Shown here piece by piece: positions 35,292 to 45,175 of a stretch of 64,000 bases of DNA. Origin of the DNA: Bradyrhizobium sp. LHD-71 (GTDB taxonomy: Bacteria; Pseudomonadota; Alphaproteobacteria; Rhizobiales; Xanthobacteraceae). Both the position numbers and the translations under genes were made by a program. The notes beneath the pieces are model-generated. The model saw only the letters and a list, made by a program, of their open reading frames with translations. It searched no databases and had not been told where the DNA came from. The stretch lies in assembly GCF_031157255.1 (NCBI RefSeq), contig NZ_JAVIFX010000009.1, positions 1 to 64,000 of the forward strand. Reading direction: 5' to 3'. How positions within the stretch are numbered: the first letter of the stretch is position 1; every line of letters begins with the position of its first letter.

Positions 35292-38200
35292 ATGCAGATC
35301 GAGACAGGTGGAATGACCGGCGATATCATCGCGCGCTATCGCGTCGAATGGTCGGACGGTTCTTGCTACTGGAGCAGCTCTCCGGTGACGTCGCTAATGG
35401 AGCTGATGCTCAATTGGCAGAACGTCCGCCGCAACCGCCCGCTGCAATTCGAGCTTGTCGCCGCGCGAGCAAGAATCGACCGGATCTCGCTCCATTGTAA
35501 GATCAGCGGCAAGCCGGGGCTTGCCGGATTGTGGTGCGAACTGCTCGATGCCTCGGGTCAGACGATCGCGCGAGGACAGGTCTCGGCTGAGGATATCCTC
35601 GCATCCGGGGGGTATCCGACCATCATCGACGGTGTCGGGCTCGAACTCGTTCCGGGCGCGAAGTACTTCGTCCGACTTTCATCTGCGGATGGAAACGGTG
35701 CCAATTGCATTTCCGTGCAGGTCATGCAGACGTCGCCTGGGCGGCACGAACTCCGTCAGGAATTTCTAGGATATTCGAATCGACGCACGTTCGTGTACCG
35801 AGAGCCGTCACCCGGATCGGACACTGCGGTCAAGATCGTCGCAATCTGCGATTCGTCACGGTTGGACGGTGCTGTCGTGGCAGCCTTGCATCGGCGCTTT
35901 CCCAGCCAGCGGCTCACATTGGTCGACCAAGGCGAGCTCACCCGCCAATGGAGCCTGGTCGCCGAGGCCGACTGCGCCCTGTTCGTCGATGTTTCTCCTG
36001 ATGGCAGTGGTACCGCTGCGTACGATTCACTGTGCTTTGAGTTGCACCGCAGGGGAACACTGACGCTGTTCTTCCAGTCTCAAAAATGGCCAGATCTGTC
36101 AAACGATCCGTCACTTTCATATGCCGGGCATCTCGCCGTCCGCCAGCAATTGGCCAAGAGTCATGCTCGCAGGTGCCACTTCGTCCTGGCCGACGGTGAA
36201 GTGCCGAGCCTCACAAAGACTATCGATCAGACGGCTTGGCGTTTGGATGGTTCGGCGGAGAAATCGCATGTCAGCGAAGCCTTGATGAGGCGCATGCTGG
36301 CCGATATTCGCGGAAGGCGCATGCCGCGCGTTGCGATCGTGTCCGTGCTTTACAACAAGGCCGATGTTATCGAGACATTTCTCGATCATGCCGTGCGACA
36401 GAGCTATCCCGGCGAAATTATCATCACGCTTGTGAACGATGTCTCGCCCGGCGGAGATGCCGAGATCGCACGGAATTACGCTTCGACGTTGAGACGATCC
36501 GGTCGGAACAATCGACGAATCGAGGTCATCGACAATCCCGAGAACGCTGGGAACTGTGCCTCGCGCAACAGAGGGATTGCCGCGGTTGATGCGGACATCG
36601 TCATTGTTATGGATTGCGATTGTCTGATGAATCGCGATTTCGTCGCCGCGCATGTTTTCGAGCACTGGTTCGAGGACGTTGACGCAGTCATCGGTCCGCT
36701 CAACATCGAAACCAACGGTCGCGATGGACCGAAGCTGGTAAGTTCGCTTGAAGCGTCTCCGGGCGCGTTGAAGATCGAAGCCGAGCCGCAGGATCCGGTA
36801 CAAGCCGATGGTTTCCTGAATTGCATCACGCGAAATTTCTCGGTGAAGCGGCGGCACCTTACCGAGCCACTGTTCGATGTCGATTTCTCCTATTCGTCCC
36901 GCCCCGATTCGGGCTTCGGATGGGAGGACGTCGAAATGGGATATCGGCTGTACGCCAAGGGGGCGACGATACGCTTCACCAGCCTCGCATTCGCCGTGCA
37001 TTGCTCACACGAGTCGTCAATGCCAGAGCATCGCAAGATCCTCGGATCGATGCGCAACTTCGCGCGACTGTTTGAAAAACATGCTGGTCTCGATCTGACA
37101 GCGCGGCGCTGGGGGACCGAAACATATGGTCGGCTGGCAGATTGGGCAGAAAGGGCAGGTTTGACACCGAATGCCGACCGCCTGGCGCTGGACGGCTATT
37201 TTTCCGCTTCGCGCACGCGCCTTGAGCCGCTATTAGCCGGATATAGGCGCGGGGCTCGGCCCCTGCGTATTCTCACCTACCGCTGGCACGTTCCGCATCA
37301 GTACGAGCTTTACAAGCTCCCGCACGAGTTCACCCTGGCGACGGGACTTGGCAATGGAATGGTCGATGCGTGGCAACTCGACCAGAGACCGCTGCCTGCG
37401 AACGCCAGGCTGGTGCCGGCCACGGCGATCGATATTCGTCACTACGATGTCGCGATCCTGCATTTCGATGAGAATGTGTTGGCTCCGCAGCTGACCAATG
37501 GCGTGATTCCATTCGTATGGGGGGAGCCGTTCCAGTGGCTGCTCGCCCAGAACCTGCCGAAGGTGGCTGTTTGCCACGGTACGACGCAGTTCGTCGGACA
37601 GTATGGTGCCGATCCGTTCCGAAAGACCGAATTCATTGTCCATGAGGATGAGCGTATTCGGCTGGTCGAAACGCTCGCCGCGGCGCGCGTAAAGGTCATC
37701 TGCAACTCGCACCAGGCTGCGCACGAGTGGGGATTTCAGGATAGCACGGTCATCTGGCAGGGTTTCGACCCGCAGGAATTTCCGGCTGGCCCGCATGATC
37801 GGGATATTCTCGCGTTGGAGCCGGACCGGTATCGCCCGCACTACCGTGGCGCCTGGGAGCACGCGATCGTCGAGCAGCGGCTTGACCCCGGCATCCGCAT
37901 TGGGAGTGCGCGGCATCCGGGCGCTGCCCTCGAGATGCGGCACACGAATGCCTTTGCGACGCGTCAGTTCCGCTCATACGTCGACAGAATTCGCCGGTTC
38001 ACCTGCTACCTGAACACGACGCTGCGATCGCCGATGCCGCGCGCGCGGGGTGAGGCAATGATGACAGGCGTCATTCCTGTGTGCCTGCGCAACCATGACG
38101 TCGACATGTTCATCGAGCAGGGGGTCGACGGCTATTATGCAGACACGCCCGAGGAACTCGCGGATTTCCTCAATTATCTGTTCCGCGATCGCAGCCGGAC

Positions 38201-38303
38201 AGTGCCAATGGCCGCTGCCGCCCGACGCAAGGCGTTGGATGTGTTCAATCACGACCGATACCTCGCATCCTGGACCAAGGTGCTGCAGGACGCGATCGGA
38301 TAG
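35292..38303 (+). CDS. Large bifunctional glycosyltransferase: GT2 plus GT-B domain with β-rich N-terminus (1003 aa)
   Basis: Residues about 1-160 look β-rich and non-catalytic (VELVPGAKYFVRLS-type strands) and may bind glycan. Residues 165-335 are a Rossmann-like region without a clear motif. From about 343 to 640 is a GT2 domain: VAIVSVLYNKADVIETF, NAGNCASRNRGI, the metal site DCDC near 441, and GFGWEDVEMGYRLY. From about 655 is a GT-B-like domain (RILTYRWHVPHQYEL, IVWQGFDPQEF-type pattern, late RGEAMMTGVIPV). The start is uncertain: ATG 35292 is used, with ATG 35313 and GTG 35268 as alternatives. Such dual enzymes commonly add two sugars in turn. Convergent with gmd. Confidence 0.82.
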   Translation: MQIETGGMTGDIIARYRVEWSDGSCYWSSSPVTSLMELMLNWQNVRRNRPLQFELVAARARIDRISLHCKISGKPGLAGLWCELLDASGQTIARGQVSAEDILASGGYPTIIDGVGLELVPGAKYFVRLSSADGNGANCISVQVMQTSPGRHELRQEFLGYSNRRTFVYREPSPGSDTAVKIVAICDSSRLDGAVVAALHRRFPSQRLTLVDQGELTRQWSLVAEADCALFVDVSPDGSGTAAYDSLCFELHRRGTLTLFFQSQKWPDLSNDPSLSYAGHLAVRQQLAKSHARRCHFVLADGEVPSLTKTIDQTAWRLDGSAEKSHVSEALMRRMLADIRGRRMPRVAIVSVLYNKADVIETFLDHAVRQSYPGEIIITLVNDVSPGGDAEIARNYASTLRRSGRNNRRIEVIDNPENAGNCASRNRGIAAVDADIVIVMDCDCLMNRDFVAAHVFEHWFEDVDAVIGPLNIETNGRDGPKLVSSLEASPGALKIEAEPQDPVQADGFLNCITRNFSVKRRHLTEPLFDVDFSYSSRPDSGFGWEDVEMGYRLYAKGATIRFTSLAFAVHCSHESSMPEHRKILGSMRNFARLFEKHAGLDLTARRWGTETYGRLADWAERAGLTPNADRLALDGYFSASRTRLEPLLAGYRRGARPLRILTYRWHVPHQYELYKLPHEFTLATGLGNGMVDAWQLDQRPLPANARLVPATAIDIRHYDVAILHFDENVLAPQLTNGVIPFVWGEPFQWLLAQNLPKVAVCHGTTQFVGQYGADPFRKTEFIVHEDERIRLVETLAAARVKVICNSHQAAHEWGFQDSTVIWQGFDPQEFPAGPHDRDILALEPDRYRPHYRGAWEHAIVEQRLDPGIRIGSARHPGAALEMRHTNAFATRQFRSYVDRIRRFTCYLNTTLRSPMPRARGEAMMTGVIPVCLRNHDVDMFIEQGVDGYYADTPEELADFLNYLFRDRSRTVPMAAAARRKALDVFNHDRYLASWTKVLQDAIG

Positions 38304-38335
38304 GCTGCGTGCCGCTGCCGCAGTGGCAGGCCCGG

Positions 38336-39412
38336 TCAGTCGCGACGATTGTGGCGATGCGCTTCTCGATGCATTTCCTTCAGGTCTGCGTCGACCATCT
38401 CATCGACAAGTTGTTCGAAGGAAATGCGGTGCTTCCAACCGAGTTTCGTTCGGGCCTTTGTCGGATCGCCAATGAGCAGATCGACCTCTGTGGGCCGGAA
38501 ATAGCGCGGGTCGATTCTGACCATCGTTTTGCCGGATTTCATATCTCGGCCGATCTCCTCGACGCCGGCACCAGACCAGACGATCTGCCGGTTCACGCGC
38601 GTAAACGCGCGCTCAACGAACTGGCGGACTGAATAGGTCTCGCCGGTCGCCAGCACATAGTCGTCCGCGGTCGGCTGCTGCAGGATCAGCCACATGCCTT
38701 CGACATAGTCACGGGCATGGCCCCAGTCGCGCTTGGCGTCGAGATTGCCAAGATAAAGCACATCCTGCATCCCGAGCTCGATTGCAGCGACAGCGCGCGT
38801 GATCTTGCGGGTGACGAAGGTCTCGCCACGTTGCGGGCTTTCGTGATTGAACAGGATGCCGTTCGACGCGTGCATCCCGTAGGCTTCCCTGTAATTTACC
38901 GTGATCCAATAGCCGTACAGCTTCGCCGCAGCATAAGGACTGCGCGGATAGAAGGGCGTAGTCTCACGCTGGGGAATCTCCTGCACGCGCCCATAGAGTT
39001 CCGATGTGGACGCTTGATAGAATCTCGTCTTGCCTTCGAGTCCAAGGATGCGGATAGCTTCGAGAATTCTGAGGGGGCCGAGCGCATCCGAATTCGCCGT
39101 ATATTCCGGCGTCTCGAACGACACCATGACGTGGCTCTGCGCCGCGAGGTTGTAGATCTCGTCGGGCTGAACCTCCTGAATGATGCGTATCAGGTTCGTG
39201 GCGTCGGTGAGATCGCCATAGTGCATGAAGAACTTGGTGTCGGGAATGTGCGGATCCGCGTAGAGATGGTCGACCCGCCCTGTATTGAACGACGATGACC
39301 GCCGCTTGATGCCGTGAACGATGTAACCCTTGGCCAGCAGGAATTCCGCAAGATAGGCGCCGTCCTGTCCCGTGATCCCGGTAATTAGAGCGACCTTCGC
39401 TGACGCTGACAT
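38336..39412 (-). CDS. gmd: GDP-mannose 4,6-dehydratase (358 aa)
   Basis: This is the canonical Gmd, which converts GDP-D-mannose to GDP-4-keto-6-deoxymannose with bound NADP, the first step toward GDP-L-fucose and related sugars. Visible are [66 protein letters not shown] (Tyr and Lys), [17 protein letters not shown] and [14 protein letters not shown], all strongly conserved. GGAGAACC precedes the ATG. It pairs functionally with the GDP-fucose synthase at 18932 although they lie 18 kb apart. Confidence 0.96.
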   Translation of the reverse strand: MSASAKVALITGITGQDGAYLAEFLLAKGYIVHGIKRRSSSFNTGRVDHLYADPHIPDTKFFMHYGDLTDATNLIRIIQEVQPDEIYNLAAQSHVMVSFETPEYTANSDALGPLRILEAIRILGLEGKTRFYQASTSELYGRVQEIPQRETTPFYPRSPYAAAKLYGYWITVNYREAYGMHASNGILFNHESPQRGETFVTRKITRAVAAIELGMQDVLYLGNLDAKRDWGHARDYVEGMWLILQQPTADDYVLATGETYSVRQFVERAFTRVNRQIVWSGAGVEEIGRDMKSGKTMVRIDPRYFRPTEVDLLIGDPTKARTKLGWKHRISFEQLVDEMVDADLKEMHREAHRHNRRD

Positions 39413-39499
39413 TGGTTCTCCAGACTCTCACTCGTCACAGTCGCAAGCACTAACTCGCGATACCGCTACCAGCGCATGAACTATGCCATTTTGACGGCC

Positions 39500-40903
39500 T
39501 CAGCTAGCCTTTTGCGTGCTTTCCGCATGCGGGGGCCGGATCTTCGGCCGCATGGCTTTCAAACTGACCGTGACGAGCGAGACGACCGCAAAGAGCGCCA
39601 GCCATAACTGAAGGGAAATCAGCGATTCGACCGCCCGTTCGATACTGATCACGAGGGAGGCCATCAGCACCGGTGCCACTGCAAGAATTGCCAGGATCAA
39701 TCCGGCGCCGCGCAAGACCAGGACCGCCATGATCACGCCTACGATAGCAAGCGCACTCGTAGCTGCCGATTTATCGAGCAGTACGGAATTGAGAGCATGC
39801 GCGAGTCCGGCCGGCAATCTGCTGGTCGGAACGAACAGGCGCTCGCGCGGCACGGTCGTCAGACCGCTCGCGCCTGTTGTCGTCGCAAAGACGGCGAGCC
39901 GCCGCGCAATCAGCGCCGGCATCTCGCGCCAGTTCTCGCGGAGCCAGGCATTCGCCACGAGCTGCATCTCCTTGTTGCGCTCGGCATCGGTCCGCAGGTG
40001 AGCGACACGGCGCCGCAGCGCCGGCAGGCCGAACTCGGTAATGACGGAACCATCGCTTAAGGTCAGGCTCTGGTATGGGGTCTTGCCGATCGATGCCCCG
40101 CCGGATTCCCAGAGAAATGACTCGGCGCTGCTTGTGCCGATCAACACCAGATCGTGGGTCACGGCGTAGTTCCGCGCTACCCACGGCGTCCAGACAAGGA
40201 GCGTCCCTATTCCAAAGCAGGCGAACTGCCGTGAAAATCGCGCGATGATCGTGCGGTAGTCTTGCGATCTCCACCCTGCGCTGAGGGCATGGCTCGCGGC
40301 AAGCACGAAGCCCATAAGAAAAACCGCAGGGAAAAACTGCGGTCGGTTCAGTGCCAGGGCCAGTCCAACCACGCCGGAAAGCAATGCCGGCAGCCATCGT
40401 CCGGTGCGAACTGCGCAAAGCGCAAGCGCCGCGGTCAGCAACAGCAGCGCTTCGCTGACGGCCTCGGTGCCGAGCTTATAGCTCCAGAAGATGGAAGGTC
40501 GACAAAAGGCGACGACCAGGACCAGCGCGATACCGAGGAGCGGCTGCCGGGTGGTCTTGGCGATTTCTCGTCCGAGGAGGAGGGCGCCGGCAAATGCGAC
40601 CGTCTGAACGAACAGGCGAAAGGCAAGTTCGAAGTGCCGCTCTCCGCCGAGCTCCAGCGAAGCGGCAATGAACGCGGGTGTGATGGGCGCATAGTAGGTC
40701 GGATAGTCCGCGCTCCTTCCCCAGAAAAAGTTTGTGTGGATGTTTCTGCCGACAAGCACGTAGTCGAGCAGGTCCGAGAAAGGGGCTTCATGCACCTGCG
40801 ACCAATAGAGGGTGCGCAGCGACCAGAACGCCACGACCGCCACGGCGAGGGAGGCGAGGCAAACGATTCGCCTGGCGGTCAAGGGTTGTGCGGGGTTATG
40901 CAT
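39500..40903 (-). CDS. GT-C/GT39-like polytopic membrane protein (467 aa)
   Basis: About ten hydrophobic spans are seen. The first extracytoplasmic loop contains SDLLDYVLVGRNIHTN with acidic residues in the position used by GT39-type enzymes, and then ADYPTYYAPITPAFIAA. These features suggest a periplasmic transferase that uses polyprenyl-phosphate sugars. I take the ATG at 40903; the frame could start at TTG 40993, which would add 30 polar residues before the first helix. It is one of four such membrane proteins in the locus. Its acceptor is unknown. Confidence 0.68.
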   Translation of the reverse strand: MHNPAQPLTARRIVCLASLAVAVVAFWSLRTLYWSQVHEAPFSDLLDYVLVGRNIHTNFFWGRSADYPTYYAPITPAFIAASLELGGERHFELAFRLFVQTVAFAGALLLGREIAKTTRQPLLGIALVLVVAFCRPSIFWSYKLGTEAVSEALLLLTAALALCAVRTGRWLPALLSGVVGLALALNRPQFFPAVFLMGFVLAASHALSAGWRSQDYRTIIARFSRQFACFGIGTLLVWTPWVARNYAVTHDLVLIGTSSAESFLWESGGASIGKTPYQSLTLSDGSVITEFGLPALRRRVAHLRTDAERNKEMQLVANAWLRENWREMPALIARRLAVFATTTGASGLTTVPRERLFVPTSRLPAGLAHALNSVLLDKSAATSALAIVGVIMAVLVLRGAGLILAILAVAPVLMASLVISIERAVESLISLQLWLALFAVVSLVTVSLKAMRPKIRPPHAESTQKAS

Positions 40904-41090
40904 AACACGTTGATCATTATCGATGTTTTCAGGCGGACAGGTAGATGCGGGTGCAGTCAGGGGTGACGTTCTGCACCGGTTCGAGGCGGGCAAAGGCGGG
41001 TAGCATGGTAAACTCTCTTATGCTAACGAACGGCTTTCCTGGGGCGCCGGGGCCTCTGTGGCTCTACTCTAAGATCCAATCGTTTCCAAC

Positions 41091-42554
41091 ATGACTGAAA
41101 CTTATGTCTCCCCCGTTCAGGTGCGAGCACAACGCCGCCGTGAAGAAATCCGCGCGCATGCCGATCGCGTCGCACCCGACCGGGACAAGTGGATCGAGCG
41201 GAACGACGCCTATTATGGTGCTGATCGCGACTTCATGAAGTTCCTGATTCCGCGTGGCTCGCGGGTTCTCGATCTGGGGTGCGGCACTGGCGATCTCCTG
41301 GCGGCTGTCGAGCCAAGCTACGGCCTGGGCATCGATCTGAGCGAGAAGATGGTCGAACTCGCCAGCAAGAAATATCCCTATCTCGAGTTCCGGGTCGGCG
41401 ACATCGAGGACGATGCTTTTATCGCCGGCCTGCAAGGGCCCTTCGACTTCATTGTGCTGTCCGATACGATCGGACTGCTGGGCGATATCGAGACCACGTT
41501 GTCCCGATTGCACAGGCTTTGCACGCGCGACACTCGCATCGTCATCTCCTACTTTTCCCAGATCTGGGGCCCGCTATTGAACCTCGGGACCAGGGTTGGC
41601 ATGCGCATGCCACAACCGGAGATCAACTTCCTTTCGCATGTCGACTTCGAGAACATCCTCGACCTCGCCGAATTTGAAACGATCCGTCGCGATGCAAGAC
41701 AGCTGATCCCGCGTCGGCTGTTCGGTCTTGGCTCCTTGGTCAATCGATACGTCGCGCCCTTGCCGCTGCTGGACCGTTTGTGTCTGCGCACCTACGTCGT
41801 CACGCGTTCGCGGCGCGCCATGGCTGCCGAGGAGTTGTCAACCACCGTTCTCATTCCTTGCCGCAACGAGAAAGGAAACATTGAGAACGCAGTGCGGCGT
41901 CTGCCGCGATTTGGCAAACACGTCGAAATCATCTTCGTCGAAGGCAATTCAAGCGACGGAACCTACGAAGAATGTCTGCGCGTCAAGGATGCGTACGCTG
42001 CCGATTTCGACATCAAGGTTTTCAAGCAGTCTGGGAAGGGAAAGGGCGACGCCGTTCGCAAAGGCTTCGATGAGGCCTCCGGCGATATTCTGATGATCCT
42101 CGATGCCGACCTGACGGTGCCGCCAGAGTCGCTGCCAAAATTCTATGCAGCGGTCGCGTCGGGCAAGGGAGAGTTCGTCAACGGGACGCGGCTCGTCTAT
42201 CCCATGGAAGGCGAAGCGATGCGACCGCTGAATTTCATCGCAAACCATTTCTTTGCCGCGGCCTTCAGCTATCTGGTCAACCAAAGATTCACCGATACGC
42301 TTTGTGGCACCAAGGTGCTAAAGCGGTCGGCCTACAAGCGGATAGCAGCAGGGCGCAGCTACTTCGGTGACTTCGATCCGTTCGGAGATTTCGATCTCAT
42401 CCTCGGCGCCGCGAAGCAGAATCTCAGGATTATCGAAGTGCCGATCCATTATGCCGCGCGCACCTATGGCTCGACTCAGATTTCGCGTTTCCGCGACGGG
42501 TTGCTGCTGTTGCGAATGGTGCTGTTTGCTTTTCGCAAACTGAAAGCCGTCTGA
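41091..42554 (+). CDS. Methyltransferase-GT2 fusion protein (487 aa)
   Basis: Residues about 40-190 form a SAM methyltransferase (SRVLDLGCGTGDLLAAV, GIDLSEKMVELA, FDFIVLSDTIGLLGDIETTL). From about 248 to 487 is a dolichol-phosphate-mannose-synthase-like GT2 domain (TTVLIPCRNEKGNIENAV, FVEGNSSDGTYEE, KGKGDAVRKGF and the metal site LDADLTVPPESL). Such a linkage would let one chain modify and transfer, or make a lipid-linked sugar. The C-terminus (FRDGLLLLRMVLFAFRKL) is probably membrane-associated. It starts a tight plus-strand run with the next genes overlapping by one to four bases, so they are co-translated. Confidence 0.88.
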   Translation: MTETYVSPVQVRAQRRREEIRAHADRVAPDRDKWIERNDAYYGADRDFMKFLIPRGSRVLDLGCGTGDLLAAVEPSYGLGIDLSEKMVELASKKYPYLEFRVGDIEDDAFIAGLQGPFDFIVLSDTIGLLGDIETTLSRLHRLCTRDTRIVISYFSQIWGPLLNLGTRVGMRMPQPEINFLSHVDFENILDLAEFETIRRDARQLIPRRLFGLGSLVNRYVAPLPLLDRLCLRTYVVTRSRRAMAAEELSTTVLIPCRNEKGNIENAVRRLPRFGKHVEIIFVEGNSSDGTYEECLRVKDAYAADFDIKVFKQSGKGKGDAVRKGFDEASGDILMILDADLTVPPESLPKFYAAVASGKGEFVNGTRLVYPMEGEAMRPLNFIANHFFAAAFSYLVNQRFTDTLCGTKVLKRSAYKRIAAGRSYFGDFDPFGDFDLILGAAKQNLRIIEVPIHYAARTYGSTQISRFRDGLLLLRMVLFAFRKLKAV

Positions 42555-43321
42555 TGTTGGACGCTGCCGGAAAAGCGGAAGACCAGAAATTCGATCGCCG
42601 TCCGGTAGAATACCGGCGCATATGGGACGAAAAGCCGGTCTTGCGCCGGATTTACGCTGACTATCATCAGCGGTTGCTGCAGCGCTGCGGCACCGGTCCC
42701 ATCCTGGATATCGGCGGTGGCACGGCGAACATCAAGGATATCCGGAAGGACGTGATCTCGATCGACATCCTTCCGTTTCCGGGGATCGACGTTGCGTGCG
42801 ACGCTCACCAGCTGCCGTTTCGTGACGAACATTTCTCCGGGATCGTGATGCTGGACGTCCTCCATCACCTTGCAAGACCCGTCTCTTTCTTGCAGGAGGC
42901 GGCCCGCGTCCTGCAGCCGGGAGGCAGGCTGGTGATGATCGAACCGGGGATGTCGACTGTCGCCTATCCGTTCTATAAATTCGTGCACGAAGAGCCTGCG
43001 GACATGGCGGTCGATCCGTTTGCCGAGCTGCCGATCGACACTGTGCGCGATCCATTCGATTCCAACCAGGCGATTCCCACGTTGCTGTTCGATCATCCGG
43101 AGCACGTCGCCGAACTCGAACGGAAGGTCCCGCGGTTGAAGATTCGCGAGGTCGACTGGCTAAGTTTGTTCGCCTATCCGTTAAGCGGTGGCTTCAAGCG
43201 GTGGAGCCTCGTGCCCGAGGCTGCGCTGACGCCAATTCTGCGACTGGAGAGTAGTCTGCCACGTGCCTTGCGCCATTTTTTTGGGTTCCGACTCTTTGTA
43301 GAGCTGGAGAAGCGACCATGA
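42554..43321 (+). CDS. UbiE/UbiG-type SAM methyltransferase (255 aa)
   Basis: The protein has a motif I of GPILDIGGGTANIKDIR, then DAHQLPFRDEHFSGIVMLDV and LHHLARPVSFLQEAARVL, followed by QPGGRLVMIEPG. These are the usual blocks of class I methyltransferases acting on sugars or lipids. The ATG overlaps the last base of the previous stop and its own stop overlaps the next start (ATGA), so it is in the middle of a coupled trio. It probably methylates the same sugar unit as its partners. Confidence 0.87.
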   Translation: MLDAAGKAEDQKFDRRPVEYRRIWDEKPVLRRIYADYHQRLLQRCGTGPILDIGGGTANIKDIRKDVISIDILPFPGIDVACDAHQLPFRDEHFSGIVMLDVLHHLARPVSFLQEAARVLQPGGRLVMIEPGMSTVAYPFYKFVHEEPADMAVDPFAELPIDTVRDPFDSNQAIPTLLFDHPEHVAELERKVPRLKIREVDWLSLFAYPLSGGFKRWSLVPEAALTPILRLESSLPRALRHFFGFRLFVELEKRP

Positions 43322-44118
43322 GTATGCGGCAGGACACATTCGCCAATCTGTTGCAGCGGACTGGTCTTGGCGCGCATGCGTTGCTGGTTCGCTCCGGCGC
43401 CATGCGACTGCCGGGAATTCGCAGTATCTTCGGCCTCGCCTATGAGCGTTACAAGCTGCACCTCGAAAAGGGCGCGGTCGCAGCACTGTCTCGAATCGTC
43501 TCGCCTGGCTCGCTTGTCATCGATGTGGGCGCGAACGTCGGGTTCTTCACGACCCGCTTCGCCGACTGGGTCGGCAAGGATGGCTTTGTCATCGCCATCG
43601 AGCCGGATCTCGAAAACTTTGAGGTTTTGGAGCGACGACTGTCCGAGCGGGATCGTGTCAAGCGGATCAACGCCGTCGCCGCAGGTGAAAAAGGCGTGCT
43701 TCGCCTGAAACGCAACGAAGTTCATCCGGGCGACCATCGCATCGCGCTGGACGGCGACGGCGTCGAGGTCGCGTCGGTCAGGCTCGATGATTTGCTGCAG
43801 CTTTGCCCGGACCGGCCTCTGACGCTTGTAAAAATCGATGTCCAGGGCGCCGAGATGATCGTCTTGTCCGGAGCGTCGTCGATCCTCGCCGACAAGTCGC
43901 CTGCCTTGCTGATAGAGATCGACGAGGCACAGTTGCGCGAGTTCGGAACGTCTTCAGCCGCCTTGCTCGATCATCTGGAGAGCTTCGGCTACAAGAGTAA
44001 TGAGTTGGACGCGAGCGGCGCGACAACGCCGATCGATCGCAGCGGCCTTCAGAAAAGGCTCGCGGAGAGTGGCTACCTCGACATTTTGTTCCTAAAGTCA
44101 CGCGCGACCGCAGCCTAG
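43318..44118 (+). CDS. FkbM-family SAM methyltransferase (266 aa)
   Basis: FkbM-type enzymes O-methylate sugars and polyketide hydroxyls. The diagnostic start SLVIDVGANVGFFTTRF at about 61-77 is followed by VIAIEPDLENFEVLERR and, later, LVKIDVQGAEMIVLSGA, which is the family's KIDVEGAE-type block. The final third holds a substrate-binding region. It is coupled to the preceding gene and followed closely by a glycosyltransferase whose start is unusual. Its likely target is a rhamnose or fucose hydroxyl. Confidence 0.92.
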   Translation: MSMRQDTFANLLQRTGLGAHALLVRSGAMRLPGIRSIFGLAYERYKLHLEKGAVAALSRIVSPGSLVIDVGANVGFFTTRFADWVGKDGFVIAIEPDLENFEVLERRLSERDRVKRINAVAAGEKGVLRLKRNEVHPGDHRIALDGDGVEVASVRLDDLLQLCPDRPLTLVKIDVQGAEMIVLSGASSILADKSPALLIEIDEAQLREFGTSSAALLDHLESFGYKSNELDASGATTPIDRSGLQKRLAESGYLDILFLKSRATAA

Positions 44119-44131
44119 CAGGAAGACTTCA

Positions 44132-45070
44132 ATTACGACTTCGCCGCCATCTCTCTCCGGGCATGTCGCGATCCTCCTTGGTACCTACAACGGCGCGCGT
44201 CATCTTCGCGAGCAATTGCGGTCATTTGCGCTGCAGAGCTGGCAGGACTGGTCGCTCCATGTGTCTGACGATGGTTCGCAGGACGCGACCCTGCAACTCG
44301 TTGATCAATTCTCGAAAGAGGTCGAACAGGACGTACATGTGCGCACCGGTCCACGAAGCGGGCTGGCGCGCAATTTCATGGCGTTGGCGGCTGATAAATC
44401 GCTGAAAGCCAATTTCTTCGCGTTCAGCGATCAGGATGACGTTTGGCTCCCCCACAAGCTCGCCGAGGCGGTCGGCTGGATGGCGTCGGTGCCGAGCAAC
44501 GTGCCCGCGCTTTACCTCTCGCGGACGGAACTGATCGATGACGCAGGTGCGCTGATCGGTCGCTCGCAGCTCTTTCGCCGACCTCCGAGTTTCAGGAATG
44601 CGCTGGCCCAAAGCATCGGCGGTGCCAACACGATGGTGTTCAATAGCGCCGTCAAACGCCTGTTCGAAACGGTCGGTCACAAAGAATTCTCATTCCACGA
44701 CTGGAATACCTATCAAATCGTCACCGCAGTCGGCGGAACGGTTCGCTATGATCCGCATCCAAGTATCAGGTACCGTCAGCACGGCGCCAACGTGCTCGGC
44801 AGCAATCGCGGTTTGCGCTCCCGATTGGCACGGCTGCGCATGGTCTGGGACGGCAAGTTTGCGGACTGGAACGAGATCAATATCGATCTGCTGCGCACGC
44901 TCGGTCACATGATGCCGTCTGAAAATCTCCAAATTCTTGATCGGTTCGCCGAGGCGCGACGCTCGCCCTTGGGGCCTCGCTTGTGGAACATCTATCGTGC
45001 CGGAGTTTGTCGTCAGACCGTGCAGGGAAACTTCGACCTCTATCTCGCTGCGATTTTGGGCAGGATCTGA
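44132..45070 (+). CDS. GT2-family glycosyltransferase (rhamnosyltransferase-like) with non-standard start
   Basis: The family begins with a nucleotide-binding strand like VAILLGTYNGARHLREQLRS, which is encoded in frame from about 44165. No ATG, GTG or TTG lies in frame upstream of that before the previous gene. The only plausible start is ATT at 44132, six bases after GGAAG. A TTG at 44216 would delete the first strand and loop. The rest is typical: VSDDGSQDATLQLVDQF, FAFSDQDDVWLPHKL for the metal site, and GGANTMVFNS. The protein would be about 312 residues. It follows the FkbM methyltransferase by 13 bases, in the same operon. Confidence 0.8.
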   Translation: MTTSPPSLSGHVAILLGTYNGARHLREQLRSFALQSWQDWSLHVSDDGSQDATLQLVDQFSKEVEQDVHVRTGPRSGLARNFMALAADKSLKANFFAFSDQDDVWLPHKLAEAVGWMASVPSNVPALYLSRTELIDDAGALIGRSQLFRRPPSFRNALAQSIGGANTMVFNSAVKRLFETVGHKEFSFHDWNTYQIVTAVGGTVRYDPHPSIRYRQHGANVLGSNRGLRSRLARLRMVWDGKFADWNEINIDLLRTLGHMMPSENLQILDRFAEARRSPLGPRLWNIYRAGVCRQTVQGNFDLYLAAILGRI

Positions 45071-45175
45071 CGTCAACAGCGTCGCCTGCCAACGCCCCAG
45101 CCAAATTTCGCTTGCAACATCAAAGACATTGCTTCAAGAGAGGGCAAGGTCGCGGCTGAACGGGGCGGGTCCGCA

